From contig NW_019774069.1 of assembly GCF_001039355.2 (NCBI RefSeq), positions 1,099,301 through 1,161,300 of the forward strand: a DNA stretch of 62,000 nt, in the 5' to 3' direction. The position numbers and the translations under genes were made by a program. The DNA comes from Lingula anatina. Lineage: Eukaryota; Brachiopoda; Lingulata; Lingulida; Lingulidae. Every line of letters begins with the position of its first letter. Within the stretch, counting starts at the first letter, position 1. Positions 50,001-56,095 of this stretch are shown here, piece by piece. The notes beneath the pieces were generated by a model, which had not been told where the DNA came from, did not search any database, and worked only from the letters and a program-made list of their open reading frames with translations.

Positions 50001-50739
50001 TACTCATACAATCATAGTCAAGTTTATTTAATATTGTTCACAACCAGGTATTCTTGAGAAAAGACAATTTGTTTTTGCTCAATTTCATAGTTTCAGATGT
50101 ATGCCCATCCTTATACATTCACGTTTGCCTTATTTAGAGTTCAAAAGCACAACCATCAGAGTTATGACTACCAAAACATCAACTTTATCATCCTCAACAC
50201 CAAGCCAGTCAACAGTTATGACTACCAAAACATCAACTATATCATCCTCAACATCGAGCCAGTCAACAGCATCTTCGACAGCACCAACCACGGACTCCAC
50301 TACTAAGCCATCCTCTAAACCTCAAACCCTCTCGTTATCATCATCATCATCAACAAAAAAAGTGTCGTCCACAGGACTCAATACATCAGTGATAACAACA
50401 GCAGCAAGTATTTCATCACAGAAACCAAACACAACATTGCCAGATAAAGAAGGAACCAATGGGACACAGGCTGCATCAAAACATCCTCCCCAGCCCTCTA
50501 ATGTTGGTGCTATAGTAGGAGCCACATTAGGTGTGGCAGGAGGACTCTTCCTGGCTGCAATAGGTGGTGTGCTTTATATTAAAAAGAATAATAAAGGTTA
50601 CTTCTCCTTTATAGGAGATGATGAAACTGTGTTACAGGAAGCTATGGAAACTAGGCGTCATTCTAGTGGTCCTGCGCTTTTCGAAAATCCCTATTTTGAT
50701 GAGGAAGAAAAAAGGGAAGATGCATTATATAAATGGTGA
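28936..50739 (+). CDS. Giant MAM/EGF receptor, type I membrane protein (40 exons, 2352 aa)
   Basis: Predicted cell-surface protein: signal peptide (1-29), MAM1-7 (30-1228), then EGF-MAM four times (1229-2112), a fifth EGF (2113-2152), a Ser/Thr-rich stalk, one membrane span (about 2274-2300) and a 52-residue cytoplasmic tail. Each MAM domain is built from three exons with boundary phases 1-1, 1-0 and 0-1; each EGF is a single 1-1 exon. All 40 exons join in frame to 7059 nt including the stop, strong evidence for a real gene. MAM domains mediate adhesion or homophilic contact in meprins, zonadhesin, receptor phosphatases and apical endosomal glycoprotein; the nearest overall layouts known to me are apical endosomal glycoprotein and zonadhesin, neither matching exactly. 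Function and ligand are inferred only. The signal exon exists twice (24281 and 28936); the second is used here because it is contiguous with the rest. Confidence 0.9.
29921..30410. mobile_element. Non-autonomous foldback element(s) in receptor intron 1
   Basis: Bounded by TTCCCATAC (29927-29935) and its reverse complement (30393-30401). Inside, a near-perfect 25-bp inverted repeat (30030-30054 and 30085-30109, two mismatches) forms a strong hairpin, an 18-bp direct repeat occurs at 29971 and 30001, and TAGATCGATCTA-like palindromes recur. A nested pair of ends (near 30119 and 30312) suggests one element inside another. No coding capacity. Family not recognised. Confidence 0.65.
30730..32725 (+). 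CDS. MAM domain 1 (exons 30730-30876, 32193-32443, 32641-32725)
   Basis: Begins VQNPINCDFESGTCNWIQDT, with the usual first two cysteines, FDWSR and DHT landmarks, and DTAIDDTALLDEF near the end. It lacks the third and fourth MAM cysteines (KTFSVWIH where others have a Cys; DEFVS at the end). Exon lengths 147, 251 and 85 nt. Confidence 0.88.
32903..33118. mobile_element. 216-bp MITE, PIF/Harbinger-like, in receptor intron 4
   Basis: 31-bp terminal inverted repeats (32903-32933 and 33088-33118) with one mismatch, starting GGCCGCATTCACAT, flanked on both sides by TAA (32900-32902 and 33119-33121). TIRs starting GG and a 3-bp TWA target duplication fit PIF/Harbinger MITEs. No coding capacity. 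Confidence 0.88.
33961..34956 (+). CDS. MAM domain 2 (exons 33961-34149, 34290-34543, 34875-34956)
   Basis: Opens with a Thr/Pro linker (ETTPRTTPSTSAPLPAT), then DCHFDQNYCNY, GTCLSVWYHMRG and GDIALDDVVFSPVKC, so all four MAM cysteines are present; the last codon spans the exon 7-8 junction. Exon 6 may also start at 34245, adding 15 residues in frame, because its acceptor is duplicated. Confidence 0.9.
34232..34321 (+). repeat. 45-bp tandem duplication spanning a splice acceptor
   Basis: Two adjacent units (34232-34276 and 34277-34321) each contain CTTTTGATTGTAG followed by the first codons of exon 6. Both acceptors (AG at 34243-34244 and 34288-34289) are intact. Being 45 bp, use of the upstream site inserts exactly 15 residues without a stop. 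Confidence 0.93.
35586..36829 (+). CDS. MAM domain 3 (exons 35586-35762, 36063-36319, 36751-36829)
   Basis: Contains LNCTFDSDMCGFTS, NHVCLQFYYS and GFIAIDDVLTTEGNC, so four cysteines. Exon lengths 177, 257 and 79 nt with standard GT-AG sites and phases 1-1, 1-0, 0-1. Confidence 0.9.
37389..38310 (+). CDS. MAM domain 4 (exons 37389-37598, 37719-37972, 38244-38310)
   Basis: Ser/Thr/Pro linker, then FSCDFTKDMCGLTED. The middle exon has GTFELEFSYR where others have a cysteine, and the last exon is short (22 codons, ending ANIKLIG) with no terminal cysteine. The Asp-Asp of the usual AIDD motif is also lost (LLANI). Splice sites and phases are intact. Confidence 0.87.
38558..39417 (+). CDS. MAM domain 5 (exons 38558-38746, 38942-39195, 39351-39417)
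   Basis: LSCTFDKGVCGFTQD opens the domain. As in MAM4, the third and fourth cysteines are missing (TVHLEFYYR; ILDDVTLTA), and exon sizes 254 and 67 nt match MAM4 exactly, so the two probably arose by duplication of one module. A (GA)n repeat occupies the last intron (39280-39305). Confidence 0.88.
39788..40868 (+). CDS. MAM domain 6 (exons 39788-39952, 40296-40540, 40787-40868)
   Basis: FVCDFDTDWCGLQQD, TSMCLDIFLQG and ILAMDDISISQGEC give all four cysteines. Exon lengths 165, 245 and 82 nt. A short telomere-like array lies in its first intron. Confidence 0.88.
40168..40194 (+). repeat. Interstitial telomere-like repeat (CCCTAA)4
   Basis: 27 bases made of CCC plus four exact TAACCC units, the C-strand of the animal telomere repeat, inside a receptor intron. 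Confidence 0.9.
41259..42479 (+). CDS. MAM domain 7 (exons 41259-41438, 41920-42188, 42386-42479)
   Basis: LNCTFDSGLCQYTQG, AYCFSFWYFL and IMALDDFSIQPGNC carry the four cysteines. It closes the uninterrupted run of MAM domains. Exon lengths 180, 269 and 94 nt. Confidence 0.9.
42635..42748 (+). CDS. EGF domain 1 (single exon, 114 nt)
   Basis: YCDSQPCQNGGTCIESVG, then LCEC and GINCGD: six cysteines in EGF spacing. Phase 1 at both ends. It lacks the D-x-D/N pattern of calcium-binding EGF. Confidence 0.9.
43236..44355 (+). CDS. MAM domain 8 (exons 43236-43427, 43743-44014, 44271-44355)
   Basis: FSCTFTHNFLCGYTQSQ, SHCFIFWHLL and MVAIDDVEILLGDC. The acceptor is ACAAG at 43231-43235: the next downstream AG would create an in-frame TGA, so it is excluded. 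The linker carries an extra cysteine pair (CLVPGKC). Exon lengths 192, 272 and 85 nt. Confidence 0.88.
44716..44832 (+). CDS. EGF domain 2 (single exon, 117 nt)
   Basis: PCGSQPCKNGGTCIASAEG, LCEC and GKTCEIG show six cysteines. Phase 1 at both ends; donor GTCAGT. A 26-base T run lies in the intron before it (44425-44450). Confidence 0.88.
45008..46159 (+). CDS. MAM domain 9 (exons 45008-45184, 45677-45939, 46075-46159)
   Basis: Thr/Pro linker, LNCTFDSGSLCAYHQ, VHCFTFWFYL and TVAIDDIGLQEGEC. Four cysteines; exon lengths 177, 263 and 85 nt. Confidence 0.9.
46453..46566 (+). CDS. EGF domain 3 (single exon, 114 nt)
   Basis: SCKPETCQNGGTCVETRD, MCIC and GTRCEN show six cysteines in EGF spacing, phase 1 at both ends. 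Confidence 0.88.
46840..47751 (+). CDS. MAM domain 10 (exons 46840-47025, 47223-47497, 47667-47751)
   Basis: Thr/Pro linker, VTCDFDQGYCGYKQ, SHCLSFWYYL and ALAVDDIVLRKGNC. Four cysteines; exon lengths 186, 275 and 85 nt. Confidence 0.9.
48108..48221 (+). CDS. EGF domain 4 (single exon, 114 nt)
   Basis: PCDSNPCLNGATCIESTE, VCEC and GINCGR show six cysteines. It ends like EGF1 (GINCG), suggesting the two are close relatives. Phase 1 at both ends. Confidence 0.88.
48485..49498 (+). CDS. MAM domain 11 (exons 48485-48712, 48937-49205, 49423-49498)
   Basis: Longest Ser/Thr linker of the series, then LYCNFDNTWCDFTQD, SLCLTFYLNM and VALDDLLMKTGTC. Four cysteines; exon lengths 228, 269 and 76 nt. 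Confidence 0.9.
49808..49927 (+). CDS. EGF domain 5 (single exon, GC donor)
   Basis: YCKADSCGGPSRGICTES, FCQC and GARCMQG. The donor reads AAG then GCAAGT, the classic strong GC-AG donor. Skipping it leaves no usable GT in the right phase, and the phase 1 join to exon 40 at 50138 gives an open frame. Confidence 0.83.
50138..50739 (+). CDS. Receptor exon 40: Ser/Thr stalk, membrane span, cytoplasmic tail
   Basis: A mucin-like Ser/Thr stalk of about 120 residues, probably O-glycosylated, is followed by the span GAIVGATLGVAGGLFLAAIG and a stop-transfer KK. The tail contains RRHSSG and FENPYF (residues 2334-2339), close to the FxNPxY internalisation signal of the LDL receptor, and ends ALYKW. 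Acceptor TTTAG at 50133-50137. Confidence 0.88.
50161..50268 (+). repeat. 54-bp coding minisatellite in the stalk (two units)
   Basis: Units 50161-50214 and 50215-50268 differ at a few bases and each encode VMTTKTST followed by a Ser-rich stretch ending SQST: an 18-residue repeat lengthening the stalk in frame. Confidence 0.93.
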
Positions 50740-51322
50740 CCAGAACTAGTAGGGAAAAAAGACATTTTGCTGGCATAGTTCCTTAAGCAAGTTATTGCAC
50801 AAGTAATATTAAAAGCCTACAGAAATGAAAGCTAACAAGTGCCATTTTCACATTATGAGATTATCAACCAGTTAAAGATTGTGCCATATCTTTTTAGAAG
50901 AGAAAAAGATTGTTGGATTTATGCCGAACAGTTACTTACATTGAAAAACTGGCCTTACAATTCATAACTTTTAATTTATAGTATTATACTATTTATATTT
51001 ACCTTCTTTTGAAACTTATCACTCATTTTGTCTTCAATTTAGATAATTTAATTGTAATTTAGTCACCCATTACATCAATTAATAACAAGTTACATTTTTC
51101 GTCTTGCCTTCAAATTTTGACATAGTAAAAATACACTTTCATCATCAAGTTACATTATCTTCTTACAGATGTTCTGTTGCTTGAAATATACAAGGTGAAA
51201 TTGTCAAATATTATATGTGAAGGTAAAGGTCAAAATTCAAATTTGCTCACTATTTGCATTACACTGTTCAAAAACATGTTCAGTTTGCTTTTTTCTTTAT
51301 TTACAAATCAAATGCTGCTCAA
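50740..51322. other. Convergent 3' region between receptor and EF-Tu
   Basis: Holds the 3' UTRs of two genes meeting tail to tail. On the minus strand AATAAA (51296-51301) lies about 20 bases after the EF-Tu stop. On the plus strand an ATTAAA lies near 50808. No further gene seen. Confidence 0.55.
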
Positions 51323-52461
51323 TTATTTTGTTTTTCCTTTTGTTGCCATTCGTTTGGCTTTGACAGCTTTTTTGGTTTGCAACCAATTCCCGCTCTCCAC
51401 TGTTATAGCCTTTGGTTCTTGGAAATTAAAACCCTTGATAACTTCAGCAGGCTCTTCTAACAACCCTGTCACTATGCCAGTCATTGAGGTGCTTTTCTGA
51501 GATTCCCGCACCTGAAATTTTGAACCCAAGTCTAACGCCATAGAGCACTTGAGCAAGATTCTCACATCCGCAGTATCTCCTGGCATGAGCATATCAGTTC
51601 CCTTCAACTTAACACAGCAAGCCATGTTCCAGTTACTTGAATGAAGAACTTCTGTGTACCCGTCAAATACTGGTCGCCGTCTACCTCCCTCTGCCCTTGT
51701 GACAACATAAACTTTGGCCTCCAGGTTGTCAGTCATCTGTACAGATTTGGGGGCAGAAACCACCATCCCATTTGTAATTGTTTCAGGCTTGACTCCACGA
51801 AGTAACACTCCTAAGTGATCCCCTGCTGCACAAAAACCCACAGGTTTGTGAAATACCTGCATGTCGGACATTTTAGTTCTCATGCACTTACCAAATCCCA
51901 CCAACTCCACATCATCACCTTTTTTGGCTTTGCCCCTTTTTACTGTGCCAATGACTACAGTCCCTCTGCCAGGAACACTGATATAAGACTGAACAGGCAT
52001 GAAGAAAGGACTCTCTGTGTCTCTTACAGGAGTCTCGATGTGATTGTCTACTGCCTCCATAAGTTTTAAAATAGACTCTCTCCCAAGTTCAGGATCTGTC
52101 CCTTGTAAAGCACACAAAGCTGAGCCAAAAACTATAGGTGTTTTTTTGGAGTCATAGCCTCTCATTTCTAGTAGGTCTCTCACTTCCAATTCTACCACTT
52201 CTAAAATTTCCTGATCCACCAAATCTGCTTTATTTATATACACTACGACACTTTTTACTCCTATCTGGCTGGCAAGTAGCAGGTGTTCCTGTGTCTGCGG
52301 CATGGGACCATCATCTGCCCCCACCACAAGTATTGCCCCATCCATCTGAGATGTGCCTGTGATCATGTTCTTGATGTAGTCCATGTGGCCAGGGCAGTCT
52401 GTGTGAGCATAATGATGCTTCTCTGTTTCAAACTCCAGTCGGGTAGCATTGATTGTTATAC
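51323..52461 (-). CDS. TUFM: Mitochondrial elongation factor Tu, 3' exon (partial)
   Basis: GTPase that delivers aminoacyl-tRNA to the mitochondrial ribosome. The exon starts after acceptor TATATAG at the GITIN motif and runs 378 codons without interruption. It covers the rest of the G domain (DCPGH, NKAD, GSAL), domain 2 ([18 protein letters not shown]) and domain 3. The N-terminal part with the P-loop and mitochondrial import signal is not found upstream, so 5' exons lie outside this contig or are lost. The C-terminus runs about 30 residues beyond human TUFM and ends in a Lys/Arg-rich tail ([16 protein letters not shown]). No frameshift, so it is probably functional. Bacterial contamination is unlikely given the splice acceptor, the intron-rich neighbours on the same contig and the mitochondrial-type motifs. 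It may be a second EF-Tu paralogue rather than the TUFM orthologue. Confidence 0.87.
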
Positions 52462-52795
52462 CTATATACATAAAGAAATAAACCACTACTAGATTAGATA
52501 TTCAGTTGAAAAAATACATCATTTTTAAAAGAAGTGATTTCCTATAATGATGTTTTTCAACTTCTGAAACAAAGTGATCATAACAAAATTGCATGCTGCC
52601 CCCCCCCCCTTTTATCTTTAAGTTATTTGTTTGTTTTATTTTTGTAAAAAAAGCATTTTTTTCTGCAACTTCATTTTAAATTATTGGCTAACAATTGGAA
52701 ATTATTAAATTACTTATAAAATGATTTTTACCACTATTTTATAAACTTGCTTTCAGAAAAAAGCAACCTTGTTTGCATGTGTAATCACTTGATAA
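52462..52795. other. Non-coding, upstream of EF-Tu exon
   Basis: AT-rich intron-like DNA with a C run near 52599. The missing EF-Tu 5' exons are not here. Confidence 0.45.
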
Positions 52796-53215
52796 ACTAG
52801 AGGATCAGAGAGGCGATACCGCCTCCGAATATTGTACCACCAGCTGGAGCAAGAGCATTCGTATAGACCCCCACATACACAAAATAAGGGACACAGCCAC
52901 CAGTTTTGTGCTTGACAAGCTGTAAAAATGCAATCAACAAGAATTTTTAAACTATTGCAAAAAATATATATGGTACAATCAAATTTAAGTTCTTCGTAAG
53001 GTAGGTCAAGGGTCAATTTCAAGGTCACAGTAAATTGCCAGTATATGACTTCCTATTCAAGTTCAAGAGTAACTATGGACCTATCTCTGTCAAGTTTGAA
53101 GTTAAAAGAGAAAGAAATTAGCAGAGTTCAGTTCATGATAAAAAGTAGGTCAAAGGTCAATTTCAAGGTCACATTTAGATTGCCAGTATATGACTTTCTA
53201 TTCAAGTTCAATAGT
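52796..53215 (+). repeat. Partial, decayed copy of the unrecognised exon 2 and flank
   Basis: 52796-52980 resembles 54581-54749: it starts CTAGAGGATCAGAG and reads LEDQRGDTASEYCTTSW, but stops at TAA (52923-52925) where the other copy stays open. The remainder has two internal copies of a segment with GTAGGTCAA and AAGGTCACA (near 53001 and 53145). It ends at a single n. Confidence 0.65.
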
Positions 53216-53216
53216 A
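53216..53216. other. Single n, probable contig join
   Basis: Isolated undetermined base exactly at the start of a 1.4-kb block that recurs after the next single n at 54750. Confidence 0.8.
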
Positions 53217-54580
53217 NAAACATTTCACAATCAAATTAAAATACTAGTAAGGTGATGGTATCTTCAAATGATATTAAACGTATTCCAAGTATTCCTGAAA
53301 ATTCCAAGAAATTAAAAACACTGACAGAATCTAGTATAAAGGCAAGTCAATCCATGTTTTTTTGATACACAATGGTTAATAAATAATAGTGATTGTCTAC
53401 CTATAACCTCAGTCTGGAGCTGTGTACACAATCCATTTTTAAGTGTGTATCTTGTCTCTACATTTTCTAATCTAGTGATAATCAATGGAAGCTATAATAC
53501 TCCTACTGACAACACCCTGGCCAGTAAATATACCGTCAAGTTTTTCTTCCACCCTTAACTCTCTAATGCTCATCAAAATTAAGTTATGTGGTGACTTTGA
53601 TCAATGTCTCTGCTGTTCAAATAAATTAGATTGATTATTTACCAACCTATTTTTTTTTTAATCTTTTTAAAATGAACTTTGACCATCGATTTGACCAATG
53701 AGATTACAGCAAATGTTCACCTCAGCGATAACCTCGGCTCTCATAATATTTGGAAGGCATTCCAAGTTTTACAAAAAAAAAAATTTTCAAATTAGAAAAT
53801 GTATTGCCAAACTTATTTAATTGAGTATCATGGACGTTGCTCAAAGTCACCACATAAATTAATTTAGAAAAGATATTGAATATCATACAGTTTTATGATG
53901 TGTGGAATACTTAAAAAGTGCCCAAAGGGTAAAGATTTGTCGGTCCTACTATACATGGAAATGGATAGAAATGGACCGAAATAAACCTTGAGGTACACAT
54001 AGCAAACCTCTCTAAGATTGCATTTGAGTTCTACATAGTAAAAATAAACTTACTTCTGAACCAGAAAGAAGTTTAATTGACTTTTTTTTTGGAGATAATC
54101 ACCCACCGAGATAACTACGACATACAGTCCCATCGCTACAAAGGGCATCTATGTGCCACTGTTGCAGATAGCTTCAACAATGAGGTGAATGCAGCATGCA
54201 GGCCAGGCCAATGGTCTGGGATGACACATGTATGCTGCAAGTGCAGCACTGAAGGTGGCCCTCAGGTAATACTTTCAATTATTAGTATTTTACAGAAAAA
54301 AGAAAAATTTTGCAGTGAATTTTGATGCATTACATCTAGATTCTGATGTGGAAACAATGGTCTTTTCCACAATTTAATTTTCATGTACAAATGGTAACCT
54401 ACAGTTATCTTTTGATCATCCTTTCAGTAGTCATACATCACAAGAAATTTTCATGAAATCCGTTTTTCAAGTTGAATTTTGCATTCAAATTTAGTTGAAG
54501 ATCCAAATTGATTTTAATTTATCACTGAACACCATTATTCCATTTTCTTTTATCAGGTCCTACTGTCCACCAGTTCTGAA
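53217..54580 (+). repeat. Duplicated block, copy 1
   Basis: Same orientation and near-identical to 54751-56092, with a 19-base indel near 53276 and scattered substitutions. It contains one complete exon-like frame and the start of a second. Confidence 0.9.
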
Positions 54581-54749
54581 CTAGAGGATCAGAGAGGCGA
54601 TACCGCCTCCGGATATTGTACCACCAGCTGGAGAAAGCGCATTCGTATGGACCCCCCCCCCCTCCTAAAAGGGACACCATCACCAGTCTGGTGTTTGACA
54701 AGCTCTATAAGATGCAATCAACAAGAGTTCTCAAAATATGCACAAAAAT
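54095..54749 (+). CDS. Unrecognised two-exon gene fragment, copy 1 (54095-54265, 54557-54749)
   Basis: Exon a (57 codons, phase 0; acceptor after a pyrimidine tract at 54081-54094, donor GTAATA) reads IITHRDNYDIQSHRYKGHLC, then a Cys-rich end with HVCCKCSTEGGPQ. Exon b starts VLLSTSSELEDQRGDTASGY and stays open to the n at 54750, with a Pro run encoded by a C tract. Phases agree and both splice sites are good, so these look like real exons, but I do not recognise the family and no start or stop is visible. Confidence 0.5.
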
Positions 54750-54750
54750 N
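54750..54750. other. Single n, probable contig join
   Basis: Separates the two copies of the duplicated block; sequence on both sides repeats elsewhere in the window. Confidence 0.8.
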
Positions 54751-56092
54751 GAACATTTCGCAATCAAATTAAAATACTAGTAAGGTGATGGTATCTTCAA
54801 ATGATATTATTCCTGAAAATTCCAAGAAATTAAAAACACTGACAGAATCTAGTATAAAGTCAAGTCAATCTATGTTTTTTTGATACACAATGGTTAATAA
54901 ATAATAGTGATTGTCTACCTATAACCTCAGTCTGGAGCTGCGTACACAATCCATTTTTAAGTGTGTATCTTATCTCTACATTTTCTAATCTAGTGATAAT
55001 CAATGGAAGCTATAATACTCCTACTGACAACACCCTGGCCAGTAAATATACCGTCAAGATTTACTTCCACCTTTAACTCTCTAATGCTCATCAAAATTAA
55101 GTTATGTGGTGACTTTGATCAATGTCTCTGCTGTTCAAATAAATTAGATTGATTATTTACCAACCTATTTTTAAAAAATCTTTTTAAAATGAACTTTCAA
55201 GTTATTTGACCGATGAGATTACAGCAAATGTTCACCTCAAGCGATAACCTCAGCTCTCATAATATTTGGAAGGCATTCCAAGTTTTACAAAAAAAATTTT
55301 CAAATTAGAAAATGTATTGCCAAACTTATTTAATTGAGTATCATGGACATTGCTCAAAGTCACCACATAAATTAATTTAGAAAAGATATTGAATATCATA
55401 CAGTTTTATGATGTGTGGAATACTTAAAAAGTGCCCAAATGTTAAAGATTTGTCGGTCCTACAATACATGGAAATGGATAGAAATGGACTGAAATAAACC
55501 TTGAGGTACACATAGCAAACCTCTCTAAGATTGCATTTGAGTTCTACATAGTAAAAATAAACTTACTTCTGAACCAGAAAGAAGTTTAATTGACTTTTTT
55601 TTGGAGATAATCACCCACCGAGATAACTACGACATACAGTCCCATCGCTACAAAGGGCATCTATATGCCACTGTTGCAGATAGCTTCAACAATGAGGTGT
55701 ATGCAGCATGCAGGCCAGGCCAATGGTCTGGGATGACACACGTATGCTGCAAGTGCAGCACTGAAGGTGGCCCTCAGGTAATACTTTCAATTATTAGTAT
55801 TTTACAGAAAAAAGAAACTTTTTGCAGTGGATTTTGATGCATTACATCTAGATTCTGATGTGGAAACAATGGTCTTTTCCACAATTTAATTTTCACGTAC
55901 AAATGGTAACCTACAGTTATCTTTTGATCATCCTTTCGGTTGTCATACATCATAAGAAATTTTCATGAAATCTGTTTTTCATGTTGAATTTTGCATTCAG
56001 ATTTAATTGAAGAACCAAATTGATTTTAATTTATCACTGAACACCATTATTCCATTTTCTTTTATCAGGTCCTACTGTCCACCAGTTCTGAA
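54751..56092 (+). repeat. Duplicated block, copy 2
   Basis: Second copy of 53217-54580. It departs from copy 1 at GTTCTGAA, where copy 1 continues CTAGAGG and this copy switches into transposon-related sequence. Confidence 0.9.
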
Positions 56093-56095
56093 TGA
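55607..56095 (+). pseudogene. Unrecognised two-exon fragment, copy 2, truncated by transposon sequence
   Basis: Exon a (55607-55777) differs from copy 1 by at least two amino-acid changes (Cys to Tyr and Asn to Tyr). Exon b starts at 56069 and reads VLLSTSSE, then meets TGA (56093-56095) formed at the junction with the MULE-like element. If this gene is expressed, this copy is broken. Confidence 0.55.

Noticed and set aside
51323-52461. Bacterial contamination as the source of EF-Tu
   Set aside because: Starts at a splice acceptor in the correct codon phase and lies on the same contig as intron-rich animal genes.
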